A DNA stretch of 50,858 bases from Proteiniclasticum ruminis (GTDB taxonomy: Bacteria > Bacillota > Clostridia > Clostridiales > Clostridiaceae). A model generated the notes under the pieces. It had not been told where the DNA came from, did not search any database, and was given only the letters and a program-made list of their open reading frames with translations. A program made the position numbers and the translations under genes. Below, piece by piece: positions 1-7,976 of the stretch (its first letter is position 1; each line of letters starts with the position of its first letter). Location: the NCBI RefSeq assembly GCF_900115135.1, contig NZ_FOVK01000014.1, positions 1-50,858 of the forward strand, given 5' to 3'.

Positions 1-2
1 AA

Positions 3-78
3 TGGTGGTCGATCAGGGGTTCGAACCCTGGGCCCTACGATTAAGAGTCGCATGCTCTACCAGCTGAGCTAATCAACC
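3..78 (-). tRNA. tRNA-Lys (CTT)
   Basis: Read on the minus strand, this folds as a full cloverleaf. The seven-base acceptor stem GGTTGAT pairs with ATCGACC, with one G-U pair. It is followed by discriminator A and an encoded CCA. The T arm carries GGTTCGAACC. The anticodon loop is CTCTTAA, giving anticodon CTT for lysine. A consensus promoter lies just upstream. Only two bases of the window lie beyond the CCA, so any tRNA or terminator downstream is out of view. Confidence 0.95.
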
Positions 79-97
79 TTGTTTACTGACAAAGATT

Positions 98-126
98 ATT
101 ATACTTATTCTACTGTTTTCTGTCAA
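98..126 (-). promoter_or_regulatory. Consensus promoter of tRNA-Lys
   Basis: On the minus strand, TTGACA (126-121) and TATAAT (103-98) are separated by exactly 17 bases, a perfect sigma-A type promoter. It ends about 20 bases before the tRNA 5' end at position 78. That spacing suits a strongly expressed stable RNA. Confidence 0.85.
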
Positions 127-256
127 TAGAAGAATTATAATTTCTTGATGTTACCACACTCCCATCCAATCAAAATCAGGTCCACCGTGCTCTATTTCCA
201 CTGAATTTCAAAGAATTTTGGATCTGGATCTGAACATAAATTAGGAGGTAATCTTA

Positions 257-1357
257 TTGTTCGAATTTACATTCCATATGCCCACTTCCATCATCGCCGG
301 TAGAAGCTGTCTGGTAAAGAACAGCGTAAGACTCCGTGAATTTGGCAAAAAGTGCCTGATCGTCACCGGTGAGACTTCCTCAAAGCTCAACGGTTCACTG
401 GAAGACAGCATTCTAGCCCTGGAGAACGAAAACATCAAGTATGTGATTTTTGACAAAATCGAAGAAACTCCTACCCTTTCCACCGTCGAAAAAGCCCATC
501 GTGAAAACAAAGAAAAAGGCATTGACTTCATCCTTGCCGTTGGAGGCGGCTCTGCCATTGATGCGGCAAAAGCCATCTCCATCCTGTTCAAACAGGATAT
601 TTCAAAAGAAGAACTTCTTTCCCGAAAAAACCTCAAAGGTATTCCCATTGTGGCAGTGCCCACCACTGCTGGTACAGGTTCAGAGACCAATCCTTATTCC
701 ATCTTAGCCATACCGGAAGAGGGTGTGAATAAGAACATCGGGCAACAGGTTTACCCTGTTCTGGCCTTTCTGGATGCCAGATACACGCTGAACATGACCT
801 ATGAACTCACAGTGTGTACCGCGGTGGATGCTTTCTCACATCTGGCCGAAGGATACCTCAATACTAGAGCAAATCTTTTTACAGATACCTTGGCCGAAAA
901 AGGCCTGCGCTTATTTGGCGAATGCATCGAACCCCTAAAAAACATGGACTGCAACATTGATATGCGGGAGAAGCTTCTCCTTGCATCCACCATAGGAGGT
1001 ATGGTCATTTCTCATACCGGCACCAGTCTCCCTCACGGCATGGGATACCCCCTCACCTACGAGAAGAACATCCCCCATGGGGTTGCCAATGGAATTCTGT
1101 ATCCTGGTTACCTGAAAGTCTTCAAGAAAAGCGATAAACTGAAAAGGATGCTTACTCTTATCAACGTTTCATCGGTGGAAGAGCTTTCTGGTATCCTTCA
1201 AAAAATTCTGCCCATGAAACCTCTGACACTATCTCAGGAGGAAATCAGGCGTTATGTCAACGGTCTTCTGTCCAACGAGAAAAAACTGAAGAATCATCCG
1301 GAGAAAGTGTCTCGGGACGACCTGATCAAGATTTATAAGACAATACTCACCCCTTAA
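257..1357 (+). CDS. Iron-containing alcohol dehydrogenase family protein
   Basis: This 366-residue protein is a group III (iron-type) alcohol dehydrogenase, an NAD(P)-dependent cytosolic oxidoreductase. The nucleotide-binding glycine motif GGGSAID is at residues 96-102. The metal ligands of the family fit Asp191 and His195 (DAFSHLAEGY), His260 (SLPHGMGYPL) and His274 (NIPHGVANG). The length is usual for the single-domain family. The start is TTG at 257, chosen because AGGAGG at 243-248 sits eight bases upstream and no ATG is suitably placed. The SRAP gene follows after ten bases, so the two are probably co-transcribed. The substrate cannot be told from the sequence. Confidence 0.9.
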   Translation: MFEFTFHMPTSIIAGRSCLVKNSVRLREFGKKCLIVTGETSSKLNGSLEDSILALENENIKYVIFDKIEETPTLSTVEKAHRENKEKGIDFILAVGGGSAIDAAKAISILFKQDISKEELLSRKNLKGIPIVAVPTTAGTGSETNPYSILAIPEEGVNKNIGQQVYPVLAFLDARYTLNMTYELTVCTAVDAFSHLAEGYLNTRANLFTDTLAEKGLRLFGECIEPLKNMDCNIDMREKLLLASTIGGMVISHTGTSLPHGMGYPLTYEKNIPHGVANGILYPGYLKVFKKSDKLKRMLTLINVSSVEELSGILQKILPMKPLTLSQEEIRRYVNGLLSNEKKLKNHPEKVSRDDLIKIYKTILTP

Positions 1358-1367
1358 GGAGGACGTT

Positions 1368-1988
1368 ATGTGCGGACGGTTTCAGCTGGAACTCACCATG
1401 GAGGATATCATCAACCTCCTGGATGTCATCGGAGAAGTGAAGGAGCGGTATCAGGAAGACCGTTTGTCCTCTTTTGTGCAGGAGAAGAAGGATTTTCATC
1501 CTGGAAGCCTTTCTGTTACCGTGGATAAGAATGGCCTTCATAAAAACCTGTGGGGATTTCCGTTGGGCAAAAAACTGGTGTTCAACGCCAGACAGGAAAC
1601 TCTTTTTGAAAAGCCCTTCTTCAGGCAGGCAGTCTTGAAAGAACGGTGCCTGGTTCCCGCTACGCTTTTTTATGAGTGGCAGGGAAAAGAAAAAATCAAG
1701 CATCTCATCAGGACTGAAGAACCCCTCTTTTTCATGGGGGCAGTGAAGGAAAAGTTTCCAGACAGCAGCGGCTCCATCACTGAACACTTTTCCATCATCA
1801 CCACCGCTTCAGAAGGTGAAATGAAAAAAATCCATGAAAGAACCCCTTTTATTCTCGACAAGAAAGATATCCGAAGGTTTCTGGATCCGAAGGCTTCTCC
1901 CGATGAAATCAAGGAGATCTTAAACAAAAAGAACCTGAATCTTCTCATTGAGCGCGCAAGCAATGAGGAGCAGCTTTCATTCTTCTGA
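1368..1988 (+). CDS. SRAP domain protein (HMCES/YedK family)
   Basis: This 206-residue protein belongs to the SOS response-associated peptidase family, which shields abasic sites in single-stranded DNA by forming a thiazolidine crosslink through the N-terminal cysteine. Cys2 follows the initiator methionine (MCGRF). The other catalytic positions are visible as Asn73 (FNARQET), Glu103 (FYEWQG) and His156 (IHERTP). In most members the last motif reads HxRMP, so this is a small variation. AGGAGG lies just before the ATG. It follows the alcohol dehydrogenase closely and ends at a strong terminator. No SOS box was noticed in front of the pair. Confidence 0.93.
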   Translation: MCGRFQLELTMEDIINLLDVIGEVKERYQEDRLSSFVQEKKDFHPGSLSVTVDKNGLHKNLWGFPLGKKLVFNARQETLFEKPFFRQAVLKERCLVPATLFYEWQGKEKIKHLIRTEEPLFFMGAVKEKFPDSSGSITEHFSIITTASEGEMKKIHERTPFILDKKDIRRFLDPKASPDEIKEILNKKNLNLLIERASNEEQLSFF

Positions 1989-2012
1989 AGTCTCTTATAA
2001 AATAAGTTAAAA

Positions 2013-2042
2013 AAAGCTCCCTGCTTAAAAACAGGGGGCTTT
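2013..2042. terminator. Bidirectional intrinsic terminator
   Basis: AAGCTCCCTG (2014-2023) and CAGGGGGCTT (2032-2041) form a hairpin flanked by A-rich and T-containing sequence. It lies between the SRAP gene and the end of the convergent kinase gene, so it can serve both. Confidence 0.75.
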
Positions 2043-2049
2043 ACTCATT

Positions 2050-2676
2050 CTATACTTCTTTGTTATGGAAGAACTCAAGAACTTCTTTAGCTTTTTCCAT
2101 AAGATCCTCCAGGCTTCCATCGTTATTGGCGATGAAGTCTGCTTTTTCTACAAGCAATGCCACTTCCTTTTCTGTATTGTGGTTTGGATTGCTGTTTTTT
2201 GCAACTTCTTCCCCGTCACGAATGGCCAGTCTGTGGAATCTGTTTTCCTTGGTAGCTGTGATCCCTACGATCAGAAAACCAGCTTTCTTCCAGAAATCAA
2301 AATCATCCTTCGTACGGCCACCAACGATCATTGGAAGAATGTTCTCATTGACTCTTCTCAGATTCTCATAAAGATCTTCCCATTTATTCTCCTGGGTTAC
2401 CTTGTGAAGCTCCGCATTTTCGGTGATCATCTTTGCCAGAGCATACTTGTTGAGAATGTTCATGTCAATCTCCCTAAGCTTGTCTGCCATCAGCTGAAAA
2501 AATCCTCTTTCATTGCCGGACCATTCTGGGGAAATAGAAACGATGGGTTTCATATTTCTGATGATGTCTCCAAGACCATACTTCTTGGTCTTTGGTTCCA
2601 TCTCAATGATGAAGTCCGCAAGGGTATCCTTTCCTGAACCCATTTCTCCAAAAATAATAATTCCGTTATAATTCAT
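2050..2676 (-). CDS. P-loop kinase-like protein (dephospho-CoA/nucleotide kinase type)
   Basis: The 208-residue product starts with a Walker A loop, GEMGSGKDT, at residues 10-18. That motif and the overall size resemble dephospho-CoA kinases and deoxynucleoside monophosphate kinases, which phosphorylate small molecules with ATP. A later segment (IVGGRTKDD, then an RxxxR-rich stretch) could be the lid region. The substrate is not clear. This is probably not the housekeeping coaE, because the middle third lacks the motifs I would expect. The start is the ATG at 2676. GGAGGT lies directly before it, and it overlaps the in-frame ATG at 2688, which is therefore unlikely to be used. Confidence 0.7.
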   Translation of the reverse strand: MNYNGIIIFGEMGSGKDTLADFIIEMEPKTKKYGLGDIIRNMKPIVSISPEWSGNERGFFQLMADKLREIDMNILNKYALAKMITENAELHKVTQENKWEDLYENLRRVNENILPMIVGGRTKDDFDFWKKAGFLIVGITATKENRFHRLAIRDGEEVAKNSNPNHNTEKEVALLVEKADFIANNDGSLEDLMEKAKEVLEFFHNKEV

Positions 2677-2825
2677 ATTAACCTCCATAAACTCTCAGTT
2701 TTATCCGCTTCCGCACCAGAAGGGCAGGATGGTTTTTTCTGAGGTGTATCTAAATATTTCTTTCTAATCTCTTTCAATACTTCAATAAGTATATAGAGAA
2801 TGCGCTTAGAATTCAAGAGAAAATC

Positions 2826-4067
2826 CTAGGCAATTTCCTCCACTTTCTCATCCTTGATCTTCAGGAAGAAGTATGCGCCAAGGATAAAGAGGATAATCAG
2901 GCTCAAAATTCCATGTCTGGTCTCCCCTGTGATGCTGATGACAATACCCATAAGAAGAGGACCAAAAATCGAGGAGACCTTACCGAATATGTTGAAAATA
3001 GAGAAGTACTCTGCGGATTTATTCTTTGGAATGAGCTTTCCAAAATAAGACCTTGAAAGAGCCTGAATTCCCCCCTGAGCGCTGGCTACCAGCATGGCAA
3101 GGATCCAGAAATCCAGCTCTGTCTTTAAAAAGAAGCCATAGATGGAGATCACCGTATAGGTGATGATTCCGGCCATGATCATTTTCCTTGCGCCGAAAAC
3201 CTTAGCCAGTTTGCCATAAAGAATCGCAAAGGGAAATGCCACCAGCTGAATGGCCACAAGGATGATGAGAAGCCTGTCAGAATCTACGCCCACATCCACC
3301 CCATAGGCCGTGGCCATGGTGATGACGGTATGCACCCCATCAATATAGAAGAAATAAGCAATCATGAAATACAGGACCATCTTGTTCTTTGTGATCTCCA
3401 GAAGGGTTTTCCAGAGCACAGAAAAGCTTTCTTTGATCTTGGAAGGTTCTCCTTCAATATAGTATTTCTGCTTCACATTCTTCAGCATAGGGATTGTGAA
3501 AACCATCCACCAGAGTGCAGTGATGAGAAACGCCATCTGTGTAGCAAAGGTCACCGTGAGCCCCAGATTTTCAGCGCTTAGAATCAGCCCTAGGGAAAGC
3601 ACAAAAGGAATGGTGCCACCCAGATACCCAAATCCGAATCCTTTGGAGGAGATGTCATCCATTCGGTCATCTGTGGTGACGTCCGTAAGAAAGGCATCGT
3701 AATAAATGCTGGACCCATTAAATGCCACGGCAGTGATGATGTAGATCACAAGAGCGTAAATCCACCGCCCTTCTCCCACGGTAGCAAGAAGTGCTGAGGA
3801 GATGATCGCAGTCAGTGTGAAGGCCGCAAAAAGCTTCTTCTTCACCCCTTTAAAATCTGCGATGGTGCCAAGAAGAGGAGCCAGAAGCGCAATTAGAAGC
3901 GTAGCAAGAGAATTGGCATAGCCCCAATACGCCGTGGAGGTGGCATCCGGCAGCTGACTGGCGGCAACCCCTTTAAAAAATATAGGTAAAATTGCTGTGG
4001 TGATGGTGATGGAATAGGCTGAGTTGCCGAAATCCTGCAAGATCCAGCTTCTTTCTTCTTTTGTCAT
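2826..4067 (-). CDS. MFS transporter, UMF1/Atg22-like family
   Basis: This 413-residue integral membrane protein has about 12 hydrophobic helices. The N-terminal sequence WILQDFGNSAYS is typical of the UMF1 family of the major facilitator superfamily (relatives of yeast Atg22 and bacterial YxiO), which are thought to export amino acids or other small metabolites. The loop after helix 2, GTIADFKGVKKK, fits the conserved MFS cytoplasmic loop. The start at 4067 was chosen because AGGAGG lies just before it. The in-frame ATG at 4094 lies inside the end of the upstream gene. It is the last gene of a run after the GNAT gene. The substrate is unknown. Confidence 0.85.
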   Translation of the reverse strand: MTKEERSWILQDFGNSAYSITITTAILPIFFKGVAASQLPDATSTAYWGYANSLATLLIALLAPLLGTIADFKGVKKKLFAAFTLTAIISSALLATVGEGRWIYALVIYIITAVAFNGSSIYYDAFLTDVTTDDRMDDISSKGFGFGYLGGTIPFVLSLGLILSAENLGLTVTFATQMAFLITALWWMVFTIPMLKNVKQKYYIEGEPSKIKESFSVLWKTLLEITKNKMVLYFMIAYFFYIDGVHTVITMATAYGVDVGVDSDRLLIILVAIQLVAFPFAILYGKLAKVFGARKMIMAGIITYTVISIYGFFLKTELDFWILAMLVASAQGGIQALSRSYFGKLIPKNKSAEYFSIFNIFGKVSSIFGPLLMGIVISITGETRHGILSLIILFILGAYFFLKIKDEKVEEIA

Positions 4068-4086
4068 AAAAGTTCCTCCTAACGCG

Positions 4087-5019
4087 TTATCCATTTAGAA
4101 TCAGTGCAAAGGTATAGTGGTCTTGCCATTTTCCATTGATATAAAGATATTTTTCATTCTTCCCCACATAGTTGAATCCAAGTTTTTTAAGGACCTTTTG
4201 TGACCGCTCGTTGAAAAGGAGTGTAGAGGCTTCCAACCGGTGAAGCATCAGTTCTTCGTCAGCATATTGGATGACAGCCTGGAGCGCATCCTGCATGAGG
4301 CCTTTGCCTTCAAAATCCCGGTGGAGCGCATAACCAAGATGCGCACTTCTCAGTCCTCCGTATACCAGATTGGAGAGCTGCACCTTGCCGATGAGCTTTC
4401 CCTCAAGATACACGCCGAAATTGATGGCCTGTCCGTTCATATACTGCTTGAAACTCTCATCCAATGATCTTCTTTGTCCCTCCAAGGTATAGAACTCCGG
4501 ACTTCTCTGGGGTTCATAGGGCCTTAGAAATTCTCTGTTTTCCATATAATACTGAAGATAATCCTGTGCTTTTTCAGGAGAAGCAAGGCTCAGATGCACT
4601 CTTTCTCCATCCAGCGCCAGAAGCTTGAACTCTTTCAGCTGGTTGAACCGTGTCTGGTCTGTTCCAAAAACATACTCATTGCTGATGAGCGAATTCTCAT
4701 AGCGGTTCCCCACCAGAATCCCTTCCAAAGTGTAGCCAAGTTCCGTAAAAGGGAGCGTGGACACTTCATCCGCCACCAGAACATTCACCTTGTAAATACT
4801 GCCATCTTTCAGAAAGGTCCTGGTCATGATCCTTAGGGCCTCCCGCAGTAGAATCCGGTCTTTTTTATAGAATCTCAGACGGATCATCATGTTCTTCTGT
4901 CCCAGATTTCTCTCGAGAAGGGTAAATCTTCCGATGGTGATCCGGTCTGTATCTCTTAAAATATATTCTTTCCCCTCTGTATCTCTAATCTCTTCCATGG
5001 TAAGTTTCATTTTTTCCAT
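4087..5019 (-). CDS. GNAT family N-acetyltransferase, apparently two-domain
   Basis: This 310-residue protein is about twice the length of a single GNAT. Residues from about 130 onward match the RimJ/RimL type: they include a GKVQLSN strand, HLGYALHRDFEGKGLM (acetyl-CoA binding) and HRLEASTLLFNERSQKVLKKLGF. The N-terminal 120 residues include REALRIMTRTFL and ...TELGYTLEGI. That resembles a degenerate second GNAT fold that has lost a clear acetyl-CoA loop. The likely role is acetylation of an amine, perhaps a protein N-terminus or a drug. It sits between two MFS genes on the same strand, with 29 bases to the gene upstream and 19 to the gene downstream. That suggests a three-gene operon. Confidence 0.8.
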   Translation of the reverse strand: MEKMKLTMEEIRDTEGKEYILRDTDRITIGRFTLLERNLGQKNMMIRLRFYKKDRILLREALRIMTRTFLKDGSIYKVNVLVADEVSTLPFTELGYTLEGILVGNRYENSLISNEYVFGTDQTRFNQLKEFKLLALDGERVHLSLASPEKAQDYLQYYMENREFLRPYEPQRSPEFYTLEGQRRSLDESFKQYMNGQAINFGVYLEGKLIGKVQLSNLVYGGLRSAHLGYALHRDFEGKGLMQDALQAVIQYADEELMLHRLEASTLLFNERSQKVLKKLGFNYVGKNEKYLYINGKWQDHYTFALILNG

Positions 5020-5048
5020 TCACTTCTGTCTCCGTTCTATAAGATTTT

Positions 5049-6215
5049 CTATTGCAGTGCTGTTTCCTCGTTTTTTGTCTTTATTCTGATGAAGATCATA
5101 AGACACAGCGATATCCCCATGGAAAGGGGCAGCAGGAAGATGGCGAGCCTCGGCCCGATCCCATCCATGAGAATCCCCATCACAAGGTTCATGCTGTTCA
5201 GGATAAATGCCACCATTGTCATGATGAACCCCGTGGCCATGCCTGGTCTCTCTTTGAAAATCTTGGACACCAGGGACATGGTGGACGGAAACACGATGGA
5301 GAAGAACAGTCCTGAAATACTGATGACAAAAAGATAGGAGTTTCCAAAGAACACCCCGATAAAAAGCAGAATGAGTGCGGCGATTTCTGTGAAAATCACC
5401 GTACGCATGACTCCTGTTTTCTGGACTATGAATCCGCCTAAAAGCCTTCCCACAGCAAAAAGAAGGAAGAAGGCGCCTAAGTATCTAGCCCCAATGCTCT
5501 CCCTCAGCCCAAAGGCTTCTTTCAGATAATTGGGGAGCCATAAGGACATGCCCTGCTCCGCAAACACATAAAATCCCAGTGCTGCACCAAAAACATAAAG
5601 CATGGGATTCTTGAAGACTGAAACCTCCCCTTCTTTTACAGGGACCCGCTGTTTGTCCGGAAACCGGGTGAATTTAAACGCCAGCAGCACAATCACGTAA
5701 AGTGCGGCAATGAACAGATAGATGGTTCTCCAGGTTATGCCAAAATCAAGAAGAACACCAATGGCGTTTTGTGAAACCGTAGAGCCCGCTCCATACATAA
5801 AATGGAACAGGTTCATGGCCAAAGTGGAAGAACCCACAAAAATCATCGGCACCATGGTGTTGGAGGCTACACTGTATATGTTCAGTCCTGCAATGATTGG
5901 GATAAACCCTACAAAGAACATGAAATAGCTGTTGGAGAGTGCTTGGACCACCATACCGAGAATAAGGCAGAGGATACCAAGAAGTACCGTCTTCTTCTGT
6001 CCAATTTTCTCAATGAGCGCTCCACCTATGAAGGTTACCGCCATCCCCGCCAGGGAGACTCCGGTGATCATGGAAGAAATGGCGGTATTGGAAACTGAAA
6101 AATCTTCTTTGAAGATTGGGATAAAAATCCCTCTTGTATTTTCTATAAATGGAGCTAGGAACATCAGGGTGAATAACAGGAAAACCCCCAGCTTGTTCAC
6201 TTTCGTCTCTTTCAT
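5049..6215 (-). CDS. MFS transporter
   Basis: The 388-residue product is a major facilitator with about 12 membrane helices. The signature after helix 2 (GGALIEKIGQKKTVLLG) and its repeat in the second half (GGFIVQKTGVMRTV) match the family. The layout (PFIENTRGIFIPIF at the start, FHFMYGAGSTVSQ in the middle) resembles the FucP/GlcP-like or YfkF-like sugar and drug porters, but no substrate can be assigned. The start at 6215 follows GAGGT by seven bases. The in-frame ATG at 6269 has no ribosome site. It is the first gene of the minus-strand run with the GNAT and UMF1 genes. Confidence 0.85.
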   Translation of the reverse strand: MKETKVNKLGVFLLFTLMFLAPFIENTRGIFIPIFKEDFSVSNTAISSMITGVSLAGMAVTFIGGALIEKIGQKKTVLLGILCLILGMVVQALSNSYFMFFVGFIPIIAGLNIYSVASNTMVPMIFVGSSTLAMNLFHFMYGAGSTVSQNAIGVLLDFGITWRTIYLFIAALYVIVLLAFKFTRFPDKQRVPVKEGEVSVFKNPMLYVFGAALGFYVFAEQGMSLWLPNYLKEAFGLRESIGARYLGAFFLLFAVGRLLGGFIVQKTGVMRTVIFTEIAALILLFIGVFFGNSYLFVISISGLFFSIVFPSTMSLVSKIFKERPGMATGFIMTMVAFILNSMNLVMGILMDGIGPRLAIFLLPLSMGISLCLMIFIRIKTKNEETALQ

Positions 6216-6359
6216 CAAACGTACCTCATTTTCATAATCTATCGGGAGTTTTCGCCCGAATATATACATTATTATAAGCCATTGGGATATAATATAATAG
6301 AAGCGGCAGGCAAAATAATTCCCGAAGCCCTGCTCTTCAGAAACAGCGAGGTGTAAAAA

Positions 6360-7559
6360 ATGAATAAAACAACCCTGGATAAGATGGCTTTCTTTTTCCT
6401 TGGTCTCAACAGCAGATACAACGAGAACAGAGAGATTTTCATAGAAATAGAGGTACGGTTCAAAGCTGGTTTAAAGTCATTTAAAGGAATCGGTATTCTG
6501 AACGAGGAGGAAACCCTCTCCTATAACTATAACGGGGTCACACGACTTCTGCCTTTTGACGATGTGCTGGAGGACATAAAAAAAGAGGCTGTGCACTATG
6601 ACAGCCTTATTCTGACTTATAAAGAACGAGGAACGAAGCTCCTCATCGAGGCCAGCGCCAAAGGTGTTTCCATGAACACAGAAGCACTGAAATATGAAAC
6701 TACAAAAGAAGAAAAGGAAACATCCACACTTCTGACCAGAGACTATCTCATTAAATCAAAAGAAGCAGCCCCTCTTCTGAAAGCCATTGGCATCATGTCC
6801 AAGGATGGAAAAGTCAAAAATGACAAGATCAGAAAGTACAATCAGATTGACCACTATGTGGAGCTTCTCAGCAAAAATTTTGAAACGCTGAAAAAGCAGG
6901 AAACCATCCACATCATGGATGTGGGCTGTGGAAAAAGCTATCTCAGCTTTGTCCTGAACTACTACTTAACAGAGGTGCTTCGAATGAAATGCCATTTCAT
7001 CGGTATTGACATCTCTGAAGAAGTCATCGAGACCTCCAGAAAGATTCAAAAAGAGCTGGGATACCGCAACATGGAGTTCCACGCCATGGATGTGAAAGAC
7101 TTCAAGGACTCCAGAAAAATCGATGTGGTACTGTCTCTTCACGCCTGTGATACTGCCACAGACATGGCTCTCTCCTACGGGGTCTATAAAGAGGCGGATT
7201 TCATCGTGGCAGTGCCCTGCTGTCATAAAGAAATGCTGAAAACTTACTCTTATGAACCATTTGAAGGTATTATGAAGCACGGGATTCTGAAAGCAAGGCT
7301 TGCAGATACCCTCACCGATGGTCTCAGAGGACTGCTTCTGGAGTCCCATGGATACGAGGTCTCCATTGTGGAGTATATCTCCCCTCTGGAAACTCCAAAA
7401 AACCTCATGATCCGTGCCATGAAAAAATGCAACTCTAACGAAAAGGCTGAAAAAGAAGCTTCTGCACTGATAAAGGCTCTTCAGATATATCCAGCATTCA
7501 ATTATTATCTGGACCAGTATACCTATGGTACCGGAGAAGGATTCGGTGATTTCACATGA
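6360..7559 (+). CDS. SAM-dependent methyltransferase (Methyltransf_32/METTL25-like)
   Basis: This 399-residue protein carries a class I SAM-binding motif, MDVGCGKSYL, at about residues 186-195. An acidic motif follows (FIGIDISEEVIE, 213-224). The pair HACDTATD (261-268) and VPCCHKE (285-291) is characteristic of the Methyltransf_32 family. Members may methylate RNA or protein, but the substrate is not established. The N-terminal 170 residues form a separate domain I do not recognise. GAGGTG lies before the ATG. The stop codon overlaps the start of the membrane protein gene (ATGA), so the two are translationally coupled. Confidence 0.85.
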   Translation: MNKTTLDKMAFFFLGLNSRYNENREIFIEIEVRFKAGLKSFKGIGILNEEETLSYNYNGVTRLLPFDDVLEDIKKEAVHYDSLILTYKERGTKLLIEASAKGVSMNTEALKYETTKEEKETSTLLTRDYLIKSKEAAPLLKAIGIMSKDGKVKNDKIRKYNQIDHYVELLSKNFETLKKQETIHIMDVGCGKSYLSFVLNYYLTEVLRMKCHFIGIDISEEVIETSRKIQKELGYRNMEFHAMDVKDFKDSRKIDVVLSLHACDTATDMALSYGVYKEADFIVAVPCCHKEMLKTYSYEPFEGIMKHGILKARLADTLTDGLRGLLLESHGYEVSIVEYISPLETPKNLMIRAMKKCNSNEKAEKEASALIKALQIYPAFNYYLDQYTYGTGEGFGDFT

Positions 7560-7951
7560 TGGCTTATACCCTTGGGCTTCTAGTGACCCTCATGGTCATC
7601 CTTTTCCTTGCCATGATCCATGTCGGCTCCAAAGAAGCCTATACACTGAACAGAATCTATCAGAAGGAGAAAAATGGCATTCGCCTTTTCAACCGGTTTT
7701 ACCTCAGCTATCTTCTTCCTTGGATCTTCCTGCCCTTTATCGGTTCCATCTATTTCAGAACCTATTATGTGCTTTATATCCTGATCTTCACCTTGGCTCT
7801 GGAAGATGGCCTCTATCTTTACGGATTATCCACCGGAAAGAACAAGGAGAAATTCATCGTGATGCTCCTTTTTAATGTCCTGTTGCTGGGCCTAATGTAT
7901 CTTCTCATTCTGCAGTTCCTGAAAGGATTCACGCCTTTTCCGATGAACTAA
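7556..7951 (+). CDS. Small four-helix membrane protein, unknown function
   Basis: I do not recognise this 131-residue protein. It has about four hydrophobic segments, near residues 4-24, 46-66, 69-90 and 103-124. They are separated by short charged loops (NRIYQKEKNGIRL and STGKNKEKF). It overlaps the methyltransferase stop codon by four bases and precedes the SWIM gene by 25 bases. It is therefore likely the middle gene of a three-gene operon and may anchor or partner one of those proteins. Confidence 0.75.
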   Translation: MMAYTLGLLVTLMVILFLAMIHVGSKEAYTLNRIYQKEKNGIRLFNRFYLSYLLPWIFLPFIGSIYFRTYYVLYILIFTLALEDGLYLYGLSTGKNKEKFIVMLLFNVLLLGLMYLLILQFLKGFTPFPMN

Positions 7952-7976
7952 GAAACGATACCTGGAGGTGATTTTA

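Noticed and set aside
2065-2637. 190-residue plus-strand frame opposite the P-loop kinase gene
   Set aside because: The minus strand has a Walker A motif and a good ribosome site; the plus frame has neither.
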